Of a DNA stretch of 64,000 bases, positions 40,781 through 54,950 are shown piece by piece. Position 1 is the stretch's first letter; each line of letters opens with the position of its first letter. The position numbers and the translations under genes were made by a program. Under the pieces are notes generated by a model. It saw only the letters and a list, made by a program, of their open reading frames with translations. It did not search any database and was not told where the DNA came from. Origin of the DNA: Channallabes apus (lineage: Eukaryota; Chordata; Actinopteri; Siluriformes; Clariidae); assembly GCA_030522415.1 (NCBI GenBank), contig CM060113.1:11790065-11854064 (forward strand). Reading direction: 5' to 3'.

Positions 40781-41533
40781 TTTCTTAAAAACAAAAATGA
40801 AAATGTGGATAGTTTTTTTCTCAAGAGCTTTTTCTCCAAATTTTCCATCACCATAACTACACTTAATTTCTGGTCAGGTTGACAGGTGTGTCTTCCTCTC
40901 ATGATCTTTTTCTTCTGTCTTCTCAAAAAAAAAAATCACAAAGGTCATCTTTGGCTTTCTCATTATGGATCAAATTTACAATTGGACCACTGCATGATTA
41001 TTCTTTAATTTTATGATTAATTCTTTATAACTTTATAATATCAATAAAGTTATGAAGAATGAATCATAAACTCAACATTGTCTCCATCACAAGTTATACA
41101 TTTGCACCTTTGTTGTCACAGTTGATGTTCTCCCATTTAATTGTCTGTCTTCAGTGCTTGTTTATCCTTCTTTAAACATCTTCATCCATCAATGTATATG
41201 CTCTTGAGAAGGAGTGTCATCTCCATACACATTACTGTATGTAGCAGAGTGAAAGATCATAAGCTGAATCAATGAGGATTTTTAAAGAAGATTCTATAGT
41301 TTGGCTCAATGAAGGTACAAATGTTTCATTTATGATAGAGACTACATTGAGAAGTACCTTTGCGTAGAAGACAGGTTACTCTACCTAGGATTTTTTGAGA
41401 AGACAGAAGAAAAAGATTGTGAGACGAGAACCTACCTGTCAACCTGACCAGAAATGAAATGTGGTTATGGTGATGAAAAATCTGTACAAAATGCATTTAA
41501 GAAAAAGCTTTCCACACTTTTTTATTTTAAGAA
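40781..41533. repeat. Large inverted repeat (about 145-bp arms, about 465-bp spacer)
   Basis: Left arm 40781-40927 and right arm 41393-41533 are complementary over most of their length, including TTTCTGGTCAGGTTGACAGG and TCTTTTTCTTCTGTCTTCTC. The spacer has no coding capacity. Foldback-like MITE is the simplest reading; the superfamily is not identified and no target duplication is evident. Confidence 0.7.
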
Positions 41534-41633
41534 GTAGAAAAAGAAAATGACATTATTTTGCTTAATTGGGCAATTTGAACAAGCTGTGTCTTTTAACATG
41601 TCATTCAATTCAATGTGCAATTTGAATAACCTA

Positions 41634-41927
41634 TTTATTTATTCATCATTTATAAAGCTTATCCTGTTACAGGGTAGTGGGGGCCTAAAGCCTATCCCAG
41701 GATGTGGTGTACATCATAAACATGGTGCCAATCTCTTGCAGGGCACACACTTTCGCAATCTAAGGTAAATTTGAGAACACCAATTAGCCTGATCTGCATG
41801 TCTTTGGACTGTAGGAGGAGACCGAAGTACACAGAGGAAATCAAGCAGAGGAAGAACATGTAGGACCCAAGGCGGGAATCTAACTCTCGACACTCAACCC
41901 TGGGGCACAGTGCTGAAGACTACTCCA
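41634..41927 (-). mobile_element. tRNA-derived SINE (Mermaid-like), copy D
   Basis: Diverged family member: ATAAAGCTTATCCTGTTACA tail side, then CTGCATGTCTTTGGACTGTA and a degraded head ending near CTACTCCACCATGCC. Copy E is inserted beside its head. Confidence 0.68.
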
Positions 41928-41939
41928 CCATGCCTTCCA

Positions 41940-42314
41940 TTCATTCATTCATTTTCTATACCGCTTAATCCTGTGTTCAGGGTCGCGGGGGACCTGGAGC
42001 CTATTCCAGGAGACTTCGGGCACTAGGCGGGGTACACCCTGGACAGGGTGCCAATCCATCGCAGGGCACACACACATACACACACTCACACACCCAATCA
42101 CACACTACGGGCAATTTAGGAACGCCAATTAGCCTAACCTGCATATCTTTGGACTGTGGGAAGAAACAGGAGTACCCGGAAGAAACCCACCAAGCACGGG
42201 GAGAACATGAAAACTCCATGCACACAGAGACGGGAATTGAGCCTGGCCGGGGAATCGAACCCAGACCCTAGAGGTGCAAGGCGACAGTGCTACATTACAC
42301 CACCGCGCCGCCCT
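41940..42314 (-). mobile_element. tRNA-derived SINE (Mermaid-like), copy E
   Basis: Near-complete copy: tail TTCATTCATTCATTTTCTAT, GGGTCGCGGGGGACCTGGAG, ACTGTGGGAAGAAACAGGAG, and a head with GGGGAATCGAACCC (B-box complement). An exact 12-bp target duplication CCATGCCTTCCA lies at 41928-41939 and 42315-42326. Confidence 0.85.
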
Positions 42315-42359
42315 CCATGCCTTCCAACCTATGTCAATTAATAAAAATGTTATGCCTAC

Positions 42360-42700
42360 CTACACTTCTACAGTCTACTTGAGCCTCCAGGAACGAACTG
42401 GACTCCATTTTAACTTTAACACATCTCTCCTGTTATACTGAACTTCCAGTCTCACACAGGATGATGCAGATCAATCCCTGCTATCCGTTTCACCCAAATG
42501 AGGATGGGTTCCCTGTTGAGTCTGGTTCTTCTCAAGGTTTATTGCTATTAACATTTCAGGGAGATTTTCCTTTCCACTTTCGCCGTCATCCTTGGCTTGT
42601 TCATCAGGGACAATCTTATCATTTTGATTCATACACATTCACATTTCATACAAATTTAAATAATTCTTTCGATTGAATTGAATTGAATTTGAATTTAATT
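42360..42700 (+). repeat. Dispersed LINE-3'UTR-like repeat, second copy
   Basis: Matches 11380-11828 through ACCCAAATGAGGATGGGTTC, TTCCCTGTTGAGTCTGGTTC and TTTGATTCATACACATTCAC. Ends in a longer GAATTGAATTGAATTTGAAT tail. Confidence 0.6.
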
Positions 42701-43304
42701 ATGCCCCTTTAGCATTCCTTTCAATACAACCCTTGTATTCCATGCATTTTCTTTTTTCTTTTTCTTTTTGCAATGTATTATTTTCATTGGAGTTTAAAGC
42801 CCTATAGTCTAGCAATACAATATGAACATCAATACTGTACAAATGTGCTACAGTACATAGTGCTCTTTGTATATGCACATGCATGTGTATACACACACAC
42901 AGTGTCAGGGGATTCTAATCAGCTTTACAATCATTGGTTTATTTTCCAGAAACCCGCTATAAGCCATGGTTTGTAGCTTGCTCCCTGCGCCTGCCTATTA
43001 TCATTCAGAGACTTTATGGAGCGAGTAGTGCTGCTTGTGCAGCCTGTTGGACATAAGGGATTGCGGTAATGAGTCTTCGAAATGAAGTGATAAGTCACTT
43101 GAGGTGTGCCAGAAGAGAACATCGTTGTCTTTCTTTACTTCTTAGCTTGTTTCTCGCACACATAGCCCTCACCCCTACTCATTCACCCTACTCTATCGCA
43201 CTCATCTACAGAGTGTCATGTCTTACCTCTTTCACTCTTATTACTCTGATGTCTTCTTCCCGCTCCATCTCTGCCACATGGAAGTGCTGATTTATTAAAG
43301 CAAG

Positions 43305-43335
<31 letters not shown>

Positions 43336-43659
43336 ACGCACACACACGAACACACCAGGAATAGAGCTCACATTTCAGGTCTTGCCGCTGAGAAAACAAT
43401 TTTAAATCCAATAGATCACAGTGTGGATGTCATACATTATGTAAGGAATAAAACACTTGGGGGGTGATGTGGTGCTGTTACCTCACTGAAGTTGATTATC
43501 TGGAAGTATTTTATCCTGTACATATATAACAATAATAGCCCTTATAAAATGCATTCATTATGCTTTTTAGGATCTATAAATAAAATAAAGGTTTTGTCTG
43601 TGCATTGGTCAAAACTCACTTTTTTAATGGTATCTTTAAATTTCATGTAAAGGAGGACC
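42701..43659. other. No recognised gene; CA microsatellite
   Basis: A (CA)n tract lies at about 43302-43349. Otherwise nothing recognised. Confidence 0.5.
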
Positions 43660-44300
43660 CTATGGTATCAGAAAAAATTCTGTCTGTATGTCTGTATGCA
43701 AAACTGGCTCTACAGAATTTAATGAAACTTTGCGAGTCTGTTGGTATTTGCCTTAAGTTAAATCTGCACCTACATTAAATTAAGATGCTAAGTAGAAGGG
43801 ACGTTATAAGCAGTTTTTTTGTCAGATTACCTTGCCGTCGAAGTGGGCGTGGCTATACGCTTCATTCAACAGAGCCAATCAATGCGATAGTTTACTGTAA
43901 ATACACAGCATGCAGAAGACACAGAAATTACCATATTGCTCCCGCAAAGCGTCAAAATTCCCACGAAACACAAACAAATGCGAGACACAGCATGACTTCA
44001 AAAAGGTATGTAATTTTAGAAAACTGAATCTTCAAAGATGAATGGACAGGTCATTGTATGTGTATTCTTTCTGTGGCAAGTTTAAAACCAGTTAGTCTCA
44101 TATGTTCCAAAACAGTGGTGCTATCAGACTATCAGACATGTGGAACACACTATGAGATAAAGCATGGGTCGTTAGAGCAAACATATCTACAGCAGTAAAA
44201 TATCTGAACTGAGTGTGTTAGCCGATCAAATCAAAATGTTGAGCAAACGTGATATCATGAACAGTTATATGCAGGATGTAATAATCTACTTTAAACATGG
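43660..44300 (-). repeat. Unclassified dispersed repeat (copy c, longest)
   Basis: Read as its complement, it includes AAAGTTTCATTAAATTCTGT, TTTGCTCAACATTTTGATTT, GATATGTTTGCTCTAACGAC and TTTATCTCATAGTGTG. These blocks recur at 19400-19640 and 50330-50600, and the first in part at 16370-16440. The 43676-43700 side is a CTGTCTGTATG-type run. No coding; class unknown, with Helitron-like or a degenerate DNA transposon both possible. Confidence 0.5.
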
Positions 44301-44361
44301 AGTGTATTTGGCTAAAGACAAAAGAAGTACAACTTAGCGTATACAAGGCGTGAGATATTCA

Positions 44362-44719
44362 CCCACTCATTGTCTATATCGCTTTATTCTGTATTCAGGG
44401 TTGCAGGGACCTGGAGACTATCCCAGGAGGCTTAGGGCACGAGGCAGGGTACACCATGGACAGGGTGCCAATCCATCGCAGGGCACACACGCACATACTG
44501 TACAAACACTCACACACCAATTTGGGAACGCCAATTAACCTAACCTACATGTCTTTGGACTGTGGGGGGAAACCGGAGAACCTGGAGGAAACCCAGCAAG
44601 CACAGGGAGAACATGCAAACTCCATGCACACAGAGACAGGAATCGAGCCTGGCCAGGAATCGATCCCAGGCCCTGGAGATGCAAGGCGCCAGTGCTAACC
44701 ACTATACCACCTTGCCGCC
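44362..44719 (-). mobile_element. tRNA-derived SINE (Mermaid-like), copy F
   Basis: Complete-looking copy with tail CCCACTCATTGTCTATATCG and head CCACCTTGCCGCC. A 13-bp target duplication CGTGAGATATTCA / CGTGAGATACTCA (44349-44361, 44720-44732) has one mismatch. Confidence 0.85.
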
Positions 44720-44860
44720 CGTGAGATACTCAAGCTTACAAAATTTATTTCTGTTAACAAGTTATGCGAAGTGTTCTGCCGTACAGAAAGGTAGGAAGAC
44801 ATGTATGTGAGCTTCAACCAGAAATATTAATATCACTAATTACATTAAAGCTTTATATAT

Positions 44861-45400
44861 ACACTGATCAGCCATACAGTAACATTATGATCTCCTGCTC
44901 GAGTAGGTTCCCCTTTTAGTAGTGGCCTGTGTGTTCTGACACTTTTCTACTTGAACCAGCATTAACCTTTTCCTCAAAGCTGCAGTAGCTCTTCTATTGG
45001 ATCAGACTACAAGGGCCAGCCTTCACTCCTCATGTGCATCTGTGAGTCTTGGCCATCCATTATCCTGTCACCAGTTCACCGGTTATCCTTACTTGGATCT
45101 TCAGTATGTCATGACCACTGCAGCCTATGAACATTCCACAAGGAATGCCGTTTTGGAGGTGCTCTGTTGTCTAGTCATTGCAATCTGGCCCTTGTCACAG
45201 TAGATACATTTACTGTATGATGGCTGGAAGTGGGTGGGATATTTCAGGCAGCAAGTTAACCTTTTTTCCTGATGTGTTGGAAGCACAATAGGCAAGTGTA
45301 AGGATTTGAGTAACTTTGACCAGTGCCAAATTGTGATGGCTAGAAGACACAATTAGAGCACATTTTTTTGCCAAAATTTTAGGGGTTGTGGGATGTTCAT
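44861..45400 (-). mobile_element. Tc1-type relic with transposase N-terminal remnant
   Basis: The left terminus CACTGATCAGCCATACAGTA is the end of a common fish Tc1 family. The minus strand retains the second HTH area: EKVNAGSSRKVSEHTGHY-like (about 44990-44900) and ITGELVTG*WMAKTHRCT upstream, in several frames. The catalytic half is missing. The family's opposite terminus is seen at 50640-50927. Confidence 0.65.
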
Positions 45401-45464
45401 TGTCAGCAGTGGCAATAAGAACATAGGTGTCCAAGACTATATACTATATATATATTCACATATA

Positions 45465-47117
<1,653 letters not shown>

Positions 47118-47123
47118 TAGATA

Positions 47124-48717
<1,594 letters not shown>

Positions 48718-50090
48718 CAGGTCCTTCTCAAAAAATTAGCATATTGTGATAAAGTTCATTATTTTCTGTAATGTACTGATAAACATTAGACTTTCATATA
48801 TTTTAGATTCATTACACACAACTGAAGTAGTTCAAGCCTTTTATTGTTTTAATATTGTTGATTGTGGCATACAGCTCATGAAAACCCCAAATCCCTATCT
48901 CAAAAAATTAGCATATTTCATCCGACCAATAAAAGAAAAGTGTTTTTAATACAAAAAAGTCAACCTTCAAATAATTGTGTTCAGTTATGCACTCAATACT
49001 TGGTCGGGAATCCTTTTGCAGATTCTTGTGTCTTGTGTCTCTCAACTTTCTCTTCACAATATCCCACAGATTCTCTTTGGGGTTCAGGTCAGGAGAGTTG
49101 GCAGGCCAATTGAGCACAGTAATAGCATGGTCAGTTAACCATTTACCAGTGGTTTTGGCACTGTGAGCAGGTGCCAGGTCGTGCTGAAAAATGAAATCTT
49201 CATCTCCATAAAGCTTTTCAGCAGACGGAAGCATGAAGTGCTCCAAAATCTCCTGATAGCTAGCTGCATTGACCCTGCCCTTGATAAAACACAGTGGACC
49301 AACACCAGCAGCTGACATGGCACCCCAGACCATCACTGACTGTGGGTACTTGACACTGGACTTCAGGCATTTTGGCATTTCCCTCTCCCCAGTCTTCCTC
49401 CAGACACTGGCACCTTGATATCCGAATGACATGCAAAATTTGCAACCTGTAGCCCATTTCCTGCACACGCCTGTACACAGTGGCTCTGGATGTTTCTACT
49501 CAAGACTCAGTCCACTGCTTCCGCAGGTCCCCCAAGGTCTGGAATCGGTCCTTCTCCACAATCTTCCTCAGAGCCCGGTCACCTCTTCTCATTGTGCAGC
49601 GTTTTCTGCCACATTTTTCCTTCCCACAGACTTCCCACTGAGGTGCCTTGATACAGCACTCTGGGAACAGCCTATTCGTTCAGAAATTTCTTTCTGTGTC
49701 TTACCCTCTTGCTTGAGGGTGTCAATGATGGCCTTCTGGACAGCAGTCAGGTCGGCAGTCTTACCCATGATTGCGGTTTTGAGTAATGAACCAGGTTGGG
49801 AGTTTTTAAAGGCCTCAGGAATCTTTTGCAGGTGTTTAGAGTTAATTAGTTGATTCAGATGATTAGGTTAATAGCTCGTTTAGAGAACCTTTACATGATA
49901 TGCTAATTTTTTTAGATTTTGGGTTTTCATGAGCTGTATGCCACAATCATCAATATTAAAACAATAAAAGGCTTGAACTACTTCAGTTGTGTGTAATGAA
50001 TCTAAAATATATGAAAGTCTAATGTTTATCAGTACATTACAGAAATTAATGAACTTTATCACAATATGCTAATTTTTTGAGAAGTACCTG
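48718..50090 (-). mobile_element. Tc1-family transposon with long IR/DR-type termini
   Basis: The inverted repeats are about 210 bp (48718-48925 and 49885-50090), nearly identical, and flanked by TA. Each contains an outer and an inner copy of a TCAAAAAATTAGCATAT direct repeat (outer at the very end, inner about 180 bp in), the IR/DR layout known from Sleeping Beauty-like Tc1 elements. Length is 1373 bp. Confidence 0.93.
48908..49768 (-). pseudogene. Tc1 transposase of the IR/DR element, broken
   Basis: The start codon at 49768 gives MGKTADLTAVQKAIIDTLKQ, then a HTH (KTQKEISERIGCSQSAVSRH), a basic linker (GRKKCGRKRC) and a second HTH up to RKQWTES. A TGA stop follows (near 49500) before VETSRATVYRRVQEMGYR. 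A deletion then removes the segment carrying the first catalytic Asp. Coding continues in another frame with KFCMSFGYQGASVWRKTGE, YPQSVMVWGAMSAAGVGPL, FIFQHDLAPAHSAKTT (second Asp) and NWPANSPDLNPKENLWDIVK (Glu of KEN). The C-terminus of the transposase ends near the inner direct repeat. Confidence 0.88.
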
Positions 50091-50329
50091 TACATGTTTG
50101 CGTATCTTGTGCTTTGTTTACACTAAGTTGTACTTTTTCATCATCAGCCAAATACACTCCTTGTTTGGTAATCGAAGTGTGAATCTCAGATGAGAAATCA
50201 AAAAAGTAGTTTGGATTAGAAAGATTAGGTTTTGTCTTAAAACTCCAGCGTGTAAAAATTTACTTATCACTTTGGCGCTGTTATTTCAGTTATATTAAGT
50301 TTTCAAATTAATATATCTATCGGTGCAGC

Positions 50330-50600
50330 TGTTTGTTTACATTGAGCAAGTAGCTTATTGATAGCTTATTTTAAAGTAGATTATTAAATCCGGCACACTG
50401 TTCATGAAATCGATTTTGCTCAACATTTTGACCGCATAACACTGGGCTCTCAGTTCAGGTATCTTACACACTCACCTCTAACTGCTGCGGATATGTTTGC
50501 TCTAATGGCCAGTGTTTTATCTCATAGTGGTGTTTCATATGACTGCTTGTTATTAGCTTGTTATTGTTTTGCATGATGCTGTGACAAAATCGGCTGGATG
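50330..50600 (+). repeat. Unclassified dispersed repeat (copy d)
   Basis: TTTTGCTCAACATTTTGACC, GATATGTTTGCTCTAATGGC and TTTATCTCATAGTGGTGTTT match the complement of 43980-44260. It ends in ATACAGACAGACCAACATAC. Confidence 0.5.
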
Positions 50601-50639
50601 GACATACAGACAGACCAACATACAGAGAGACATACAGAA

Positions 50640-50927
50640 AGAAATTGGTTTCGGGGCCTCCAATGTATGAAACGTAAATTTATCAAATGGCCACTTTTTG
50701 ACCAATGTACTGTACATGCCAGACAAACAAGCCCAATCCATGTAGGTCCACCAACACAAGCCACAGCACCCAAAGGAACTGCTGCCAACATCCTGGTGCA
50801 AGACAGCACACCACACTCCCAGACATCACGCAAATCCACATCTTGAGGGGCCAGAGTTATTTTGGTGGCATAAGGAGAAAGTCTAGGTGGTTTTAATGTT
50901 CATGCTCATTATGGCTGATCGGTGTAT
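50640..50927 (+). mobile_element. Tc1-type relic, C-terminal side and right terminus
   Basis: Ends TTATGGCTGATCGGTGTA, the complement of the terminus at 44861. Upstream, AACATCCTGGTGCAAGACAG, ACACCACACTCCCAGACATC and GGGGCCAGAGTTATTTTGGT correspond at DNA level to the transposase 3' end of that Tc1 family (disrupted VAQD...HTP...R-type coding). Confidence 0.6.
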
Positions 50928-51550
50928 ACTATTTTGTATTAACATTTTTATTTACACATTTATCCCTAATTCAAAAATACATTTTGTTTTATTTGGTCTG
51001 TTAAACAAATTGATTTTAAAGTAAGGTTAAAGTAAATTTTATTTGTTAGAAAATCTAATTGTTTAGATTCCCTAAATATTAACAAACTATCCCTAGTAAA
51101 ATATCCCTAATATTAAATAATTAGTATGTAAATGTAAACCACTGTGACCTGAACCAGGCCTTTGCTGAAACCCAGGGAAGGAATGCTAAATTAATTCATG
51201 TCCATGTTGTTGAATGCAGTACTTCTTTGTCCCTTAAGCTTCCTATCAGACTGTTTGCCTGAATAAAAATAAAAACCTCCTGCTCAGGTGACTTTTTTGT
51301 TCCACCTGGGATCCCAGTGCTAATGGACATAATTCATATCAGTATTTATACCTAGTGTATTAGAACACATTATCTTTTCGTTCTGTATAATGTATTAATA
51401 TTTGGTTGCATCCCTAATATATCAGATGTATTTTTCACAAAGTAGGAAAGGGGACATTCCCCTGTGCTGGATGTTGAACAACAACAACCTAAAAATATGT
51501 ATCAAGCTGTCCTTCCAGCACAATGACTAGCATGAAGATGGATAGTTCAG

Positions 51551-51590
<40 letters not shown>

Positions 51591-52273
51591 CTGAAAAGCC
51601 TCATATTCAAAGAAGTACCTTCATCATTTTTTCTTCTGGTTAAAGATTTTACAGTCTTTATGCAAACAAACTACAAATCAGGCCTAAAATTGAGTTTTTA
51701 AGGCTGAGGATATTGAGTTAGCTGGAGCCATCTGTCTGGTGAATAATGTGTGTGGTGTGTCTTTGTCAGGACTCACAGATCATTTGTTAAACCCCTCAAG
51801 CCAGACGATATGGTTTTGGCCATGCCCTTGGGTGTCATTTGCATAGAAACTAAAAATGCATCACCCTGAATCAGACTGAGCGGCAGCGATGCTCAAACAC
51901 CAACGACACTTTCATCCAGCTGCCAGGATAGATGTGTTATTGGATTGATTTGATTGTTTTTTTCCACATCACCCAGGTTGCTCATGCTCATGGGTGTAAC
52001 CTATCATTTATCTTCAGTAACCAGTTTATCTTGGGTTGCAGTGGATTCAGAGCCTATCAAAAAGGTGAGTGCAATCCCACAGGCTGATTAAACTGAATAG
52101 CAATAGAGCCAATAAAAATCTTAAATTCATTTCCATATATTACAATATAATTATATGGTAAATAAGTAATACAATAATTTGATCAGGTGCAGCGGGTAGC
52201 ATTGCTGCCTCAAAGATCCACTGGTTTGATCCTGAGTTCATGTTAACAATATTGAATAACTCTGCAAAATCTA

Positions 52274-52313
<40 letters not shown>

Positions 52314-52690
52314 TCTCATATGAACTTGTATGCATGTATGCGTACATGTGATGTTAACACATGGTTTTAGACAGTTTGCATGTTATGTTTTCCATATGGA
52401 ACAGACTTTTCTTGTAATGTACAGTACAGAGGATTGGATCTACCCCTTTAACCATTTTATAGAAAGTTAGCCTAAAAGATAATATGAAAGAATAGAATAC
52501 AGTTGTTTTAACCTAATCTACAGACAATACTTATCACTGTCAAAGCTAATAATAAAACATTTTGAATATTATTTTTAAAATACCTACGTAATGCAATACA
52601 GCATCATGCTTAATACATATACAACCCCTTTACTATAACATCCCTCAATCAATTTAACTAATAACCTATAATATAAAACATAGTCAGTTA
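50928..52690. other. No recognised gene; simple repeats and weak SINE fragments
   Basis: Contains (GA)n at about 51557-51592, (TAA)n at about 52275-52311, and a weak SINE-like fragment at about 51985-52080 (CAGTGGATTCAGAGCCTATC). Otherwise nothing recognised. Confidence 0.45.
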
Positions 52691-52719
52691 ATTTTTAACA
52701 CCTGTGCCTAAGCTGACAG

Positions 52720-53110
52720 CCTGAATTGAGCCACCTTAATTCCAGCCTTAGATTTTCAGTGCAGGTCCACACAATGGCGGCAGCATGGACTCCAAAGACC
52801 TTACAAAACAACTCCAGGTACACATCAGGGAACGGATATAAAAAGATTTCTAAGCATTTGAAAATACCTTGGAGCACTACAACGTCCATCATTAAAAAAT
52901 GGAACTACCCGCAGGCTGCTAAACTCTAAATGTCCATCAAAACTAAATAACCAGAAAAGATGACACTTGTTCACAGAGGCCACTAGAATCCAGATTGCAA
53001 CTTTAAGAGAGGTTTAGAATTTTATGGGCAACAAAATGTTGGCCATGTGCAAAATTATTAAATTGCAAACAGCTGGCATGTATGGAAGGAAGAAAGCCTT
53101 TTATCAAAAA
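52720..53110 (+). mobile_element. Tc1-type relic, transposase N-terminal remnant
   Basis: The + frame encodes GNGYKKISKHLKIPWSTTTS and IIKKWN (first HTH). The DNA-level equivalents of RGRPPKLT and a second HTH follow, decayed, to about 53110 (TATGGAAGGAAGAAAGCC, GLYGRK-like). No termini identified. Confidence 0.55.
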
Positions 53111-53475
53111 CGTCCATCTGGAGTGTCCTATACCTTTGGAATAAAAGTACCTGACAGATCCTGGTAGAAAGGTTTTTTATTTGATCGAACTTAGGTTTTT
53201 GGCATTGCAAGTATGCAAGTTTGTCATTCCAAATGTAAAGCAAGTTACTGGAAGTATAATGATTGAGATGAACTATAGGCTGCTATCAAAGCAACCTGAC
53301 ATTTACATTTAGGCATTTGGCAGACGCTCTTATTCAGAGCGACTTACAAAAAGTGCTTTAAAGTTTACATCACTGGATACATACTTACACTGGGTTAACT
53401 AGGTTAATAACTAAGAGTTTTTTTAGGGGGGGGGGGTTAGTCCAAGTACTGGAGAAACAGATGCGTCTTTAGTCG

Positions 53476-54950
53476 TCATTTAAAGATAGTCAAAGTCTCT
53501 GCTTTACGGACATCTAGAGGAAGTTCATTCCACCACCTAGGTGCCAGAACAGAAAAGAGCCTGGATGAATGCTGCCCTCGATTCCTGAGAGATTGTGGGA
53601 TGAGGCGAGAATTGCTGGATGATCGGAGGGAACGTGGTGAATTGCGTGGTGTGATTAGAGCTGAGAGGTAAGTGGGTGCTGGGCCATTTTTAGCTTTGTA
53701 GGCATGCATCAGCATTTTGAATTTGATGCAGGCAGCTACAGGAAGCCAGTGCAGGGAGCGGAGTAGTGGGGTGGTGTGGGAGAGCTTGGGAAGGTTAAAA
53801 ACGAGACGTGTTGCTGCATTCTGGATCAGTTGCAGAGGACGATTCGTGGACAGAGGCAGGCCAGCCAGGAGTGAGTTGCAGTAGTCCAGTCTTAAAATAA
53901 CAAGGGACTGAACAAGCACCTGAGTAGCCTGTGAAGAAAGAAATGGGTGAATTCTTCTGATATTGTAAAGAAGAAATGTACAAGAGCGAGTAAGGTTAGC
54001 GATGTGTGGGGAAAATGACAGATGATTGTGCACAGTTACCCCAAGATTGCGGGCAGTGGCTGAAGGAGTGATTTGGTTGTTGTCCAGGGATATCACAAGG
54101 TCTTGGCCTGGGGATGAGTCACAAGGGATGAACAATAGTTCAGTTTTGCTCAGATTGAGCTTCAGATGATGAGCAGCCATCCAGGATGAGATGACTGCCA
54201 GACATGCTGAGATCCGGGTGGAAACCTGAGTGTCAGGGGGAGGAAAGGAGAGAGTATGTTGGGTGTCATCTGCATAACAACGATATGAAAATCTATGTGA
54301 TAATATGACCTTACAAGAGACCGGGTGTAGAGAGAGAACAGAAGAGGACCAAGTACTGAGCCCTGCGGGACACCAGTAGAGAGTCTACGTGGGGCAGATG
54401 TAGATCCCCTCCATGTTACCTCATATGACCTATCTTCTAGGTAAGGAGCAAACCATTGCCACGCTGTTCCACAAATTCCAAGGCTTGTAAGAATAGAGAA
54501 TAGAATCTTGTGGTTCACCGTGTCAAATGCAGCTTACAGGTCCAGGAGGATGAGGACAGATGACAGTTTAGCAGCATGGAGCTTCTCAGTGACTGACAGA
54601 AGGGCAGTCTCTGTGGAATGTGCCACTTTGAATTTAGATTGGTTGGGATCATTAAGGTTGTTCTGTGAGAGATAAAGAGACATTTGGTTATAAAGAGTTA
54701 TTTCAAGAATTTTGGAAATAAAAGAGAGAAGTGATACCGGGCGATAGTTGTTAACTTCTGATGGGTCCAGGAAGGGTTTCTTGAGAATGGGAATAACCCT
54801 TGCCTTCTTAAAAGCAGCAGGAACATGACCAGATGATATGGAATGGTTGATGATGGTTGTGGTGAAGGGGAGGAGCTCTCGTGAGATGGCCTGGAGCATT
54901 GTGGAGGGGATTGGGTCTAATGAACAGGTGGTGGGGTTAGATGATGAGAT
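53476..54950 (-). pseudogene. L2 reverse transcriptase, broken
   Basis: From 54900 down: SGHVPAAFKKARVIPILKKP, NNYRPVSLLSFISKILE (motif 1), SKFKVAHSTETALLSVTEKL and SVLILLDL (motif A, interrupted), [37 protein letters not shown] (motif B), and a motif C region near 54280 with CYADDTQ in a shifted frame. Then comes an open 234-codon C-terminal frame with LNLSKTELLFIPC, ITPSATARNLGVTV, LVQSLVILRLDYCNSLLAGL, PLLRSLHWLPVAACIKFKML and APRWWNELPLDVRKAETLTI. The enzyme copies L2 RNA at the nicked target. At least two frameshifts. Confidence 0.88.

Noticed and set aside
22732..44719. tRNA-like A and B boxes in the SINE copies as functional tRNA genes
   Set aside because: They lack a foldable cloverleaf and are followed by shared SINE bodies and target duplications, so they are SINE promoters rather than tRNAs.
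49431..49853. 140-codon plus-strand frame over the IR/DR Tc1
   Set aside because: Antisense to the well-supported transposase N-terminus on the minus strand.
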